From Sulfurimonas sp. (GTDB lineage Bacteria; Campylobacterota; Campylobacteria; Campylobacterales; Sulfurimonadaceae), in NCBI GenBank assembly GCA_015487435.1, contig WFPU01000309.1:1-18677 (forward strand): a stretch of DNA of 18,677 bases, in the 5' to 3' direction. Shown here one piece after another: positions 1 through 7,240 of this stretch. The notes under the pieces were generated by a model. The model had not been told where the DNA came from, did not search any database, and worked only from the letters and a program-made list of their open reading frames with translations. Position 1 is the first letter of the stretch; each line of letters starts with the position of its first letter. A program made the position numbers and the translations under genes.

Positions 1-1
1 T

Positions 2-277
2 AATTGTGTCTACTGTTTTATGAAAGGTGGAAATAAACTTTCTAAAATAGATATTATTACAGACAAAGATACGCCTGAAAATATTGATTGGTGGGTAAAG
101 ATAGAAAAAAAATATCAAAGAGATTTAATAGCTGAAAAAAGGGATATTAAGACTAAAGAAGAAAATCCTTTTATTAACTTTTTTGGTGTGAATGGTAAAA
201 TATCTTATGAGATAATCAAAAATGATAAAAATTTAGAATATATTGAAAATAGTTTACCTTGTAATTGTACAGACTAA
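2..277 (+). CDS. PAPS reductase-family protein, C-terminal fragment (5' end outside window)
   Basis: The reading frame is open to the left edge, so the ATG at 20 is probably internal and the true start lies upstream. The visible 91 residues begin with NCVYCFMKGGNKL, a Cys-x2-Cys followed by a basic stretch. They continue with an acidic/aromatic segment (DWWVKIEKKY) and end in LPCNCTD, a Cys-x-Cys close to the C terminus. This layout of paired cysteines around a WW..E helix matches my recollection of the C-terminal part of phosphoadenosine phosphosulfate (PAPS) reductase-like proteins found in phages and mobile islands. Those proteins are related to CysH and to the DNA phosphorothioation protein DndC. 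The ATP-pyrophosphatase P-loop expected at the N terminus cannot be checked. The gene ends 28 bases before the Fic gene, on the same strand, so co-transcription is likely. A role in sulfate assimilation is less likely than an accessory or defence role, but this is inference from context. Confidence 0.5.
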   Translation, partial: NCVYCFMKGGNKLSKIDIITDKDTPENIDWWVKIEKKYQRDLIAEKRDIKTKEENPFINFFGVNGKISYEIIKNDKNLEYIENSLPCNCTD

Positions 278-305
278 GAAATATTCAAATTAAGGGATTA
301 AAATA

Positions 306-989
306 ATGCAAAAATTAAATAACTTAACACTAAAACAACGAGAAGAACTTTTTAGACAGCTCCGTATCTCAATCACCCATCACTCAAATGCAATGGAAGG
401 TACAACTCTCTCTTTTGGTGAAACAAAAAAGTTACTTGAACATGGAAATACTGCTGGAGACAAGCCACTACATGAACAGCTTGTTATCTTAGGATTTGCA
501 AAAGCTTATGATGTAATAGTTCGTGAAGCTACAAATAAAGAAAATATTATTGATAGTAGTTTTATAAAAGATATTCATGCAATTATATTTGAAGATGCTT
601 TAAAAGTATCACCACAGTTTATATCTAAACCAATAGGAGCATATAGACTAGATGAAAGATATATTAAAGGTGTAGATATAAAACTATCAGCACCTAATAA
701 AATATCCAATGATATTGAAAATCTACTTTATAAATTTAATAGTAATAATATGAGTTTAGAAGATATTACAGAATTTCATATATTATTTGAAAGAGTACAT
801 CCATTTGCTGATGGCAATGGAAGAATAGGAAGATTAATAATGGCTTTTCAAGCTATACAAAATAATATAGTTTCACCACTTATTGAAAATGAACATAGAA
901 GTGAATATTTAAAAGCTATCAATGATAAAAATGAACTTTTTAAATTTATAGATGAGAGTATTCAAAACAGTATGGATTTACTAGACTAA
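306..989 (+). CDS. Fic family protein (class II, with N-terminal inhibitory helix)
   Basis: Fic-domain enzymes usually transfer AMP from ATP to a hydroxyl side chain of a target protein; some transfer other nucleotides or phosphate. The catalytic motif HPFADGNGRIGR is complete at residues 165-176, including His165, the acidic residue Asp169, the anion-binding GNG and the final Arg176. An N-terminal SNAMEG (residues 27-32) fits the [S/T]xxxE[G/N] autoinhibitory motif, with Glu31 as the residue that would block ATP. That places it in class II, where toxin and inhibitor are one chain. A target-binding flap is visible as GAYRL near residue 113. The 227-residue length is close to a minimal Fic core, with no extra C-terminal winged-helix domain. 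A ribosome site AAGGGA (292-297) lies 8 bases before the ATG. It is flanked by a PAPS-reductase-like gene and a restriction-modification system, so a defence or toxin-like role is plausible; the target is unknown. Confidence 0.9.
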   Translation: MQKLNNLTLKQREELFRQLRISITHHSNAMEGTTLSFGETKKLLEHGNTAGDKPLHEQLVILGFAKAYDVIVREATNKENIIDSSFIKDIHAIIFEDALKVSPQFISKPIGAYRLDERYIKGVDIKLSAPNKISNDIENLLYKFNSNNMSLEDITEFHILFERVHPFADGNGRIGRLIMAFQAIQNNIVSPLIENEHRSEYLKAINDKNELFKFIDESIQNSMDLLD

Positions 990-1138
990 AAAGTACAACA
1001 AAAACAGAGTAGCCGATAAATTATATTGTATTTTGACATATTTTTTTGAAATTTGGAGAAAGTTGTTGTGTATTTCATATTAACTTTAATGATAAGTCAT
1101 TTTAGATAGAATTATATAAATTCTTTAAGGAATAATCC

Positions 1139-1984
1139 ATGGCAAATATTTTACAAGCATTTATAACTGTAGTAAATAATTATCAAATCAATATAACAAC
1201 TGTAACACAGGGTAATAACAGAGCCAATAATATGGGCGAAGGTTTGGAAACTTATATTAAAGATATTTTTGCAAATACTATAAATGAAACCAATGAGCAC
1301 ATAAAATTAGAACAATCAGAGGAAATATATTCTTATCAAGGTAATAAAAACAATCCACCTGATTTAATGTTAAGAAATAGTGATGCTATAGAAATTAAAA
1401 AACTAGAATCAAAAAAAAGTGCAATAGTATTAAATAGTTCATATCCAAAAGCAAAACTTTATGCCAATAGCTCAATGATAACTAAAGCTTGTAAAGAGTG
1501 TGAAGAATGGACTATAAAAGATATGCTCTATGCAATTGGATATACTAATCAATCTGTTTTAAAATCTTTATGGTTAGTATATGGTGATTGTTTTTGTGCT
1601 GATAAAGAGACTTATGAAAGAATAAAAACCACTATTTCAAGCGGTATTAGTACAATACCTGATGTAGAATTTACAGATACTAAAGAGTTAGGAAAAGTTA
1701 AAAAGGTTGACCCATTAGGTATTACCGATTTAAGAATAAGGGGAATGTGGCATATTGACAATCCTAATAAAACTTTTAATTACATTTATACTTATGATGA
1801 TACAAAAGATTTTCAATTAATATGTTTAATGAAAAGAGAAAAATATGAATCTTTACCAAGTGAAAATAAAGAAGCTATTAAAAATTTAGAAAATGAGAAT
1901 GTATCAGTTCAAAATATAAGAATAAAAAATCCAAATAATCCTGTTCAATTGATAGATGCAAAACTATTAATTTTTAAGGTATAG
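1139..1984 (+). CDS. Type II restriction endonuclease, NgoPII-like (predicted GGCC)
   Basis: This 281-residue protein matches, from memory, the NgoPII restriction endonuclease family (GGCC-specific). Shared landmarks include NRANNMGEGLETYIKD near the N terminus, NNPPDL, LNSSYPKAKLYANSSMI (residues 98-114), KACKECEEW and DPLGITDLRIRGMWHI. A PD-(D/E)xK nuclease core is readable as Pro74-Asp75, then nine residues to Glu85-Ile-Lys87. The ribosome site AAGGAA (1127-1132) is 6 bases from the ATG. The stop is 2 bases before the methyltransferase start, so the two genes form one transcript with the nuclease first. The 149-base gap upstream holds no gene. It contains a TTGACA (1033-1038) and a TATAAA (1115-1120) that do not form a well-spaced pair, so the promoter is not resolved. 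No separate controller (C) protein gene is visible. The GGCC specificity is inferred from family resemblance and from the partner methyltransferase. Confidence 0.88.
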   Translation: MANILQAFITVVNNYQINITTVTQGNNRANNMGEGLETYIKDIFANTINETNEHIKLEQSEEIYSYQGNKNNPPDLMLRNSDAIEIKKLESKKSAIVLNSSYPKAKLYANSSMITKACKECEEWTIKDMLYAIGYTNQSVLKSLWLVYGDCFCADKETYERIKTTISSGISTIPDVEFTDTKELGKVKKVDPLGITDLRIRGMWHIDNPNKTFNYIYTYDDTKDFQLICLMKREKYESLPSENKEAIKNLENENVSVQNIRIKNPNNPVQLIDAKLLIFKV

Positions 1985-1986
1985 TT

Positions 1987-3072
1987 ATGAATATAATATC
2001 TCTGTTTTCAGGTGCTGGAGGGTTAGATTTAGGTTTTGAGAAAGCAGGTTTTAAAACTATTTGGGCAAATGAATATGATAAAGAAATTTGGGAAACATTT
2101 GAAAAAAACTTTCCTAATACTATTTTAGATAGAAGAAGTATCTCAAAGATACCATCAGATGAAATTCCTGATACTTTAGGACTTATTGGTGGACCTCCTT
2201 GTCAAAGCTGGAGTGAAGCAGGAAAATCAAGGGGAATAGAAGACCATAGAGGGCAACTGTTTTTTGAATTTATAAGAGTTTTAAGAGATAAAAAACCATT
2301 ATTCTTTTTGGCTGAAAATGTTTCAGGTATGTTAGCCCCTAAGCATAAAGAAGCATTAGAAAATATAAAGAATCATTTTATTGATAGTGGATATACTTTG
2401 TCGTTTAAACTTATAAATGCACATGATTATAAAGTGCCTCAAGATAGAAAAAGAATATTTTTCATCGGGTTTAGAAATGACCTAAATATCATTTTTGAAT
2501 TTCCAAAAGAGTTTGAAAAAAAACGATTTCTAAAGGATGTGATTTTTGATTTAAAAGATAATGTGCTTCCTGCAAAAGAAAAAAATTATACAAACGGTGA
2601 TAAATGTAAAATAGAAAATCATGAATTTATGACTGGTGGTTTTTCATCTATGTTTATGTCTAGAAATAGGGTTAGAAGTTGGGATGAACCATCTTTTACA
2701 ATACAAGCAGGTGGAAGACATGCACCATTACATCCACAAGCACCTAAGATGCAATTTGTAGAACAAAATAAAAGAATATTTGTTCCGCATAGTGAACATT
2801 TGTATAGAAGACTTAGTGTTAGAGAATGCGCTAGAATACAAACATTCCCAGATAGTCATAAATTTTATTATAAAAATGTAACTGCAGGTTATAAAATGGT
2901 TGGTAATGCAGTACCTCCTAACCTCGCATATTGCTTAGCAAAAAAAATAATTGAAGACTTGGAAAGTGTGTATCCTAACAAGATATTGGAACTAACAAGT
3001 GTGCCTATCGCTGGTAATTCAAACTTCTATGAGAATAGCTATACTTCTGAAATACAAGCTGTATCTAGCTAA
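1987..3072 (+). CDS. DNA (cytosine-5-)-methyltransferase, M.HaeIII/M.NgoPII-like (predicted GGCC)
   Basis: It transfers a methyl group from S-adenosylmethionine to C5 of cytosine and so protects the host from the paired nuclease. All the core m5C motifs are present and in order: motif I FSGAGGLDLGFEKAG (residues 7-21), motif IV GGPPCQSWSEAG with catalytic Cys72, motif VI ENVSG with Glu110, motif VIII QDRKR (152-156) and motif X GNAVPP (306-311). The target-recognition region (about 180-290) includes FMSRNRVRSW, a SFTIQAGGR segment and LHPQAPKM. It strongly resembles M.HaeIII, supporting GGCC with the internal cytosine methylated. A C-terminal tail of about 35 residues after motif X is longer than I recall for M.HaeIII. 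It starts 2 bases after the nuclease stop, with an AAGG ribosome site inside the nuclease 3' end. The gene converges on a housekeeping symporter gene, with a 64-base gap containing no clear terminator. Confidence 0.95.
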   Translation: MNIISLFSGAGGLDLGFEKAGFKTIWANEYDKEIWETFEKNFPNTILDRRSISKIPSDEIPDTLGLIGGPPCQSWSEAGKSRGIEDHRGQLFFEFIRVLRDKKPLFFLAENVSGMLAPKHKEALENIKNHFIDSGYTLSFKLINAHDYKVPQDRKRIFFIGFRNDLNIIFEFPKEFEKKRFLKDVIFDLKDNVLPAKEKNYTNGDKCKIENHEFMTGGFSSMFMSRNRVRSWDEPSFTIQAGGRHAPLHPQAPKMQFVEQNKRIFVPHSEHLYRRLSVRECARIQTFPDSHKFYYKNVTAGYKMVGNAVPPNLAYCLAKKIIEDLESVYPNKILELTSVPIAGNSNFYENSYTSEIQAVSS

Positions 3073-3136
3073 AAGGTACACTTAAAGTTCAACTCAACCG
3101 TTCGTAGGTAAAACATCTCTAATTTTTGGTTTTAAA

Positions 3137-4348
3137 TCAAACCTTTTTTTGCATCTGATCTACAATCTTTACAACTACCAAATCAGAAGTAACATTCAAA
3201 GATGTCCTTGCCATATCTAAAATTCTATCTACTGCTACAATCAAAGCAATATACTCAACAGGAAGACCAATTTGGTTTAAAATAACAACCATCATCACAA
3301 GCGATGCACTTGGAAGAGCTGCTACACCAACACTAAGCGCTACAACAGTTATCCCAAGTAAAACTTGATCCATAAAACTAAGGTCAACTCCTGCTAAATG
3401 AGAGATATAAAGAACTGCTATGGTTAAATATGCCGCCGTTCCATCCATCGACACTGTAGCACCAAGTGGCAACACAAAAGATGCATGCTTTTTACTAACT
3501 CCACCAACATCTTCAGCAATACGCATAGATACTGGAAGGGTCGCTGCACTCGAGGCAGTTGAAAAAGCCATAATTGGAGCTTCGCGAATATTACTTAAAT
3601 AGCTAAAAGGATTTACTCTACCAAGAAGTGCTAAAACAGCAGGAAGAGTTATAATTGCATGAATAAATAAAACAATTAAAACCATTAAAACATATTTCCA
3701 TAACTCTAAGATAACTCCAGCACCTTGATCGGCAATAACATAAGATATAAGGCTAAATACACCAATAGGTGTTAATTTTATAATCCATTCAGCCATTGTA
3801 AGCATTGCGTTTGTAACACCTGTAAAAAAATCTAACATTAATGCTTGTCTATCAGCATGAAGGTGCATAGATGCAATTGCAAATAATATTGCAAATACAA
3901 TAATTTGCATCATAGAACCTTCTGATAGAGAGTTGAATATATTTGTAGGGATAAAACTAAGTATCATTGCTTGAAATGAAAATGGTGCTATTTCAGATGC
4001 TTTTGCGTACTCAAGTCCATCAAGAGGTGTAGGCTCCCCAATTGGAGCTATGTTCATCACAACAATTGCCAACAAAACCGCCAACGCAGTAGTTAAAAGA
4101 TATAAAGAGATAGTTCTAAGACCAATAGTTTTTAAATCATTTAAACTACCAAGCCCCATAATCGCAATATATATACTACAAAAGACCAAAGGCACTACTA
4201 ACATTTTTAAGAAGCTTATAAACATTTGACCAATAACTTGTTGTTTTAATGCTAACTCTGGTAAAAAAGTTCCAAAAGCAATTCCTAAAATAATCCCAAG
4301 AATTACTAATGTGTTTGTTGTTGAGTATTTTTTAATTTTTTGTATCAT
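3137..4348 (-). CDS. Dicarboxylate/acidic amino acid:cation symporter (DAACS family)
   Basis: A 403-residue, highly hydrophobic inner-membrane transporter of the GltP/DctA/GltPh type, which imports glutamate, aspartate or C4-dicarboxylates with Na+ or H+. The serine-rich hairpin 1 (STASSAATLP), the TM7 motif (SMDGT), the hairpin 2 region (ALPSASLVMM) and the TM8 substrate site are all readable. In TM8, Asp374, Asp378, Arg381, Thr382, Asn385 and Asp389 match the GltPh positions Asp390, Asp394, Arg397, Thr398, Asn401 and Asp405. Arg381 argues for an acidic substrate. The TM7 motif is usually NMDGT; here residue 300 is Ser, at a position that helps bind Na+ in GltPh, so coupling may differ. The gene starts inside the 3' end of the CitE-like gene (17-base overlap), with a GGAG ribosome site 7-8 bases before the ATG. 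It is the last gene of a three-gene minus-strand unit. Which acid is carried cannot be decided from sequence alone. Confidence 0.9.
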   Translation of the reverse strand: MIQKIKKYSTTNTLVILGIILGIAFGTFLPELALKQQVIGQMFISFLKMLVVPLVFCSIYIAIMGLGSLNDLKTIGLRTISLYLLTTALAVLLAIVVMNIAPIGEPTPLDGLEYAKASEIAPFSFQAMILSFIPTNIFNSLSEGSMMQIIVFAILFAIASMHLHADRQALMLDFFTGVTNAMLTMAEWIIKLTPIGVFSLISYVIADQGAGVILELWKYVLMVLIVLFIHAIITLPAVLALLGRVNPFSYLSNIREAPIMAFSTASSAATLPVSMRIAEDVGGVSKKHASFVLPLGATVSMDGTAAYLTIAVLYISHLAGVDLSFMDQVLLGITVVALSVGVAALPSASLVMMVVILNQIGLPVEYIALIVAVDRILDMARTSLNVTSDLVVVKIVDQMQKKV

Positions 4349-5180
4349 CTTTCATCTCCAATAGTGCTAAAGCACCTTTATAAATTGGTTCATCTATAAA
4401 ACCAAACTCTTCATCTGTAAAACCAGTTATCCCTAATTTACTTTGTTGTTGAAACAGTTCAACTATTTTTCTTGCTTTTTTAAGTTCAATCTCATCACTA
4501 CATAAAATTTTATCTGCAAGTTTTACTTGTGATGGAGATATACAACCTTTTGAACTATATCCCATTTTTTTCTCCAACAATAGCCATTTATCAAACTCTT
4601 CTAGATTTTTATAATCTTGAAAAACAAACGAAACAGGCTTAACACCTATACTCTTAGATGTAATCAAAAAATGACTTAACATATAAAGCATAGTTGGGTT
4701 ATCTCTATTTATCATAGAGTGTGGAAGTTTCATGCTTGCTAGCATATCAAGTATTCCTAAATAAAAGGTAGTAACTCTTTCATCTATTTTTAAACTACTT
4801 AAATTTGTCCAAGATTGTGCCGTTTCTATTGATAAGTGTAGCTCAATGTCATCATCTAAAATATCTAATGCTTTTTGAACATCATCTTTTGTTTTTATTT
4901 TTGGGACGCGTATAGCATCTGGTTTAAAATCATTTAAGTACTTAATCTCTTCAAGACCACCCTCTTCTATAGCATTTACACGAACAACAAACATTTTAGA
5001 ACTATTTTTTAATTTTTTAAGATATTTTGCACATAGCTTTAAAGCTATTGGTTTTTGTTGAATACTTACGCCATCTTCAAGGTTTAAGATTATACAATTA
5101 GCTTCTAATTGTGGAATTTTTATAAGATGCTTTTCGTTGTGGCACGAAAGCATCAATGCACTTGAAAAATTATTTTTCAT
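4332..5180 (-). CDS. CitE-like HpcH/HpaI aldolase / CoA-ester lyase family protein
   Basis: This 282-residue protein has the TIM-barrel landmarks of the citrate lyase beta subunit/malyl-CoA lyase family. They are LNLEDGV (32-38), Lys43 (the conserved KP after it), VRVN with Arg67, RVPK (91-94), IET with Glu119 and GILDM with Asp145. In the family, Arg67 contacts the acid, and Glu119 and Asp145 bind Mg2+. Family members cleave or form C-C bonds in CoA thioesters such as citryl-, malyl- or citramalyl-CoA. The usual LDLEDAV reads LNLEDGV here, so the first aspartate is Asn33. No citrate lyase alpha or gamma subunit gene is nearby, so it is probably a stand-alone CoA-ester lyase rather than part of citrate lyase. 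It overlaps the cytochrome gene upstream (11 bases) and the symporter gene downstream (17 bases), so translation is likely coupled. The exact substrate is unknown. Confidence 0.82.
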   Translation of the reverse strand: MKNNFSSALMLSCHNEKHLIKIPQLEANCIILNLEDGVSIQQKPIALKLCAKYLKKLKNSSKMFVVRVNAIEEGGLEEIKYLNDFKPDAIRVPKIKTKDDVQKALDILDDDIELHLSIETAQSWTNLSSLKIDERVTTFYLGILDMLASMKLPHSMINRDNPTMLYMLSHFLITSKSIGVKPVSFVFQDYKNLEEFDKWLLLEKKMGYSSKGCISPSQVKLADKILCSDEIELKKARKIVELFQQQSKLGITGFTDEEFGFIDEPIYKGALALLEMKDDTKN

Positions 5181-5511
5181 CTTTAATCTTTATCTCTTGG
5201 AGATAAAAAAAAAGTGCCTTTATCTCTGTTTGAGTCAGATAATATCTAGGCATCCCTCTTTTTGAACTATTAAGAGCTTTTTCAAAATCATCATATTTTA
5301 TTGAATTTATTGGAGGTCCACGAAAATCTTTTTTTATACCTTTATGACTATATGTAGCAATTAACTTACCTTCACCTTTTTTACCATGGCAACTATCACA
5401 ACCAATACCTCTTGGGTTTTTATAAAGTTGCGACGAATACTCCATTTGCGTTATAAATGAAGTTTTTGCATAAACTAATAATGGTAAAACTAAGAACATA
5501 GTAAATCTCAT
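5170..5511 (-). CDS. Periplasmic monoheme c-type cytochrome
   Basis: The 113-residue protein starts with a short basic, hydrophobic signal peptide (cleavage probably after VYA, residue 15), so it is exported. The single haem-binding motif is CDSCH (38-42) followed by GKKGEG, as in class I cytochromes c. Met87 in the RGMPRYYLT segment is the likely sixth haem ligand, and the closing helix EIKALFFYLQ is typical of the fold. I chose the ATG at 5511 over a TTG one codon upstream. The AGAGGA ribosome site is 6 bases from the ATG but only 3 from the TTG. It is the first gene of the minus-strand unit and overlaps the CitE-like gene by 11 bases. It diverges from folD across about 60 bases. It is likely a small electron carrier; its partners are not evident from the neighbours. 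Confidence 0.88.
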   Translation of the reverse strand: MRFTMFLVLPLLVYAKTSFITQMEYSSQLYKNPRGIGCDSCHGKKGEGKLIATYSHKGIKKDFRGPPINSIKYDDFEKALNSSKRGMPRYYLTQTEIKALFFYLQEIKIKDEK

Positions 5512-5537
5512 CAAATTTCCTCTTAATATTAAAGCGA

Positions 5538-5543
5538 TATAAT
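5538..5543 (+). promoter_or_regulatory. Predicted -10 box of the folD promoter
   Basis: A perfect TATAAT preceded by GCGA lies 27 bases before the folD ATG, with AT-rich DNA upstream and no recognisable -35, the usual look of sigma-70 promoters in Campylobacterota. Transcription would start near 5550, giving a leader of about 20 bases that contains the ribosome site TAGGA. The divergent cytochrome gene must be served from the same 59-base interval, but its own -10 is not clear. Confidence 0.65.
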
Positions 5544-5570
5544 ACCTAAAATATTATTTATAGGATTTAA

Positions 5571-6428
5571 ATGCAACTTCTTGATGGTAGAGCACTTTCT
5601 AAAAAAATAGAGATACAAGTTACAGCTGATGTTAAAATGTTAAAAGATAAATGTGGCTGCACACCTGGCTTGGCAGTAGTGTTAATTGGGCAAGATCCAG
5701 CAAGTGCAACTTATGTAAATATGAAAAAAAAGGCTTGTGATAGAGTAGGAATCTATTCTATTACACACGATATGCCTGAAAATATTTCCCAAGATGCGAT
5801 AGAAAAAGTTATTCAAAATATGAATAATGACTCAACAATTGATGGGATTCTCATTCAATTACCACTCCCAAAACAAATAGATGAGAGAAGATTACTTGAT
5901 TTAGTTGCTCCAAACAAAGATGTAGATGGTTTTCATCCGTTTAATGTTGGTCGCTTAACAACTGGGCTAGATGGTTTTGTTCCATGCACACCTCTTGGAG
6001 TTATGAAGCTTTTAGAAGAGTATAACATAGATGTAAAAGGTAAAAACTGTGTAGTTGTTGGAGCATCAAATATTGTTGGTAAACCAATGGCATCTCTTCT
6101 TTTGAACGCAAATGCTACAGTTGAAATATGTCATATATTTACTGATGATTTAAAAAAGCACACACTAAATGCTGATATTGTTCTAGTTGGTGTTGGTGTT
6201 ATAAATCTTATAACAGAAGATATGGTAAAAGATGATGTTGTTATTATAGATATTGGTGTTAGTAGAACAAAAGATGGAAAACTTGTTGGTGATGTTGATT
6301 TTGCCAATGTAAGTAAAAAATGCTCATATATCACACCAAGTCCTGGTGGAGTTGGTCCAATGACAATAGCAATGCTTCTAAGCAATACTCTAAAAGCTGC
6401 AAAAATAAATGCTCAGGAAAGAAAATAG
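5571..6428 (+). CDS. folD: Bifunctional methylenetetrahydrofolate dehydrogenase / methenyltetrahydrofolate cyclohydrolase
   Basis: FolD interconverts 5,10-methylene-, methenyl- and 10-formyl-tetrahydrofolate in the cytosol, feeding purine and formyl-methionine synthesis. The 285 residues match the full family length. The catalytic Tyr48 and Lys52 sit in YVNMKKKACDRVGI. ILIQLPLP, the KDVDGFHP loop and PCTPLGV follow. The dinucleotide-binding VVVGASNIVGKP comes next, and PSPGGVGPMTIAML closes the fold. The GASN form replaces the more common GRSN/GRSx and is what I recall from Campylobacter-type FolD. A TATAAT promoter at 5538 and an AGGA ribosome site 5 bases before the ATG support this start. 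The stop codon overlaps the first base of the lepB GTG start (TAGTG), so the two genes are co-transcribed and probably translationally coupled. Confidence 0.97.
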   Translation: MQLLDGRALSKKIEIQVTADVKMLKDKCGCTPGLAVVLIGQDPASATYVNMKKKACDRVGIYSITHDMPENISQDAIEKVIQNMNNDSTIDGILIQLPLPKQIDERRLLDLVAPNKDVDGFHPFNVGRLTTGLDGFVPCTPLGVMKLLEEYNIDVKGKNCVVVGASNIVGKPMASLLLNANATVEICHIFTDDLKKHTLNADIVLVGVGVINLITEDMVKDDVVIIDIGVSRTKDGKLVGDVDFANVSKKCSYITPSPGGVGPMTIAMLLSNTLKAAKINAQERK

Positions 6429-7240
6429 TGAAAAAACTGATAAAAAAAGCATATAAATTTTCAAACTCGTGGACTGGGACAATAATAATTGTTCTTTTCA
6501 TAATCTTTTTTGTGGCCCAAGCATTTAGAATCCCATCTGGGAGTATGAAAGATTCACTTTTAATAGGTGATCATCTTTTTGCTAAAAAATTCGCTTATGG
6601 TATCCCAATGCCTCATATTCCTTTTATAGAACAATCAATCATGCCGTGGAGTGATGATTTAAAGCTAGTTGATGGAGATACACCAGAGCGTGGTGATATT
6701 GTTATCTTTAGATATCCACATAATATTAAGCAACATTTTGTAAAAAGATGTGTAGCACTCCCTGGAGATGAATTGTTTGTATTAAATAAAGATTTATTTA
6801 TCCATTTTAATGAAGGCGATGAGTGGATAAAAGAAAATTATGCTGATACTGAAATAGTTGTACTAGCAGATAAACTTTGGGTAAAAAATCCATATATGAA
6901 AGATCATTCAGGGATACATCATGATGATAAAATAATAAACACAGGCAATCCAAACTTATTACCAATATTTAATCTATCGCCTATAAAAGTACCTCAAAAT
7001 GAGTATTTTATGATGGGTGATAATCGTGATCATTCAAATGATAGCCGTTTTTGGGGTACTGTTCCTTATGAAAATATTGAAGGTACTCCTTGGTTTGTTT
7101 ATTTTTCAATAGATGATAATTGGGAAATAAGATGGGACAGAGTTGGAAAAACTCCAACTGATTTAGAGTCCCCCGTTATTTTAAATAGAGCTATAGAAGA
7201 AAGAAAACATAAAGACAAAGATGACTATGGAATCTATTGA
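6428..7240 (+). CDS. lepB: Signal peptidase I
   Basis: LepB removes signal peptides from exported proteins at the outer face of the inner membrane. I place the start at a GTG overlapping the folD stop. The frame is open further upstream, but that part lies in folD coding sequence, and AGGA (about 9 bases before the GTG) gives a ribosome site. The resulting 270 residues begin with a basic stretch and one membrane anchor (about residues 17-33). Next comes the catalytic serine in PSGSM (Ser39), then RGDIVIFRYP, the general-base lysine in FVKRCVALPGD (Lys106) and the conserved GDNRDHSNDSR box. A long insert between about residues 119 and 180 (EGDEW to NLLPI) separates the lysine region from the last box, as in larger LepB proteins. 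The 3' end overlaps the M50 protease gene by 20 bases. Confidence 0.95.
   Translation: MKKLIKKAYKFSNSWTGTIIIVLFIIFFVAQAFRIPSGSMKDSLLIGDHLFAKKFAYGIPMPHIPFIEQSIMPWSDDLKLVDGDTPERGDIVIFRYPHNIKQHFVKRCVALPGDELFVLNKDLFIHFNEGDEWIKENYADTEIVVLADKLWVKNPYMKDHSGIHHDDKIINTGNPNLLPIFNLSPIKVPQNEYFMMGDNRDHSNDSRFWGTVPYENIEGTPWFVYFSIDDNWEIRWDRVGKTPTDLESPVILNRAIEERKHKDKDDYGIY

Noticed and set aside
5140..5145. TGGCAC resembling the -24 part of a sigma-54 promoter
   Set aside because: No GC is found at the required -12 spacing, and it lies within coding sequence of the CitE-like gene.
6320..6427. An N-terminal extension of LepB starting at an ATG inside folD
   Set aside because: The extra 36 residues are an out-of-frame reading of folD and contain no signal-peptidase sequence. 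The GTG at 6428 has a ribosome site and gives a normal N terminus.
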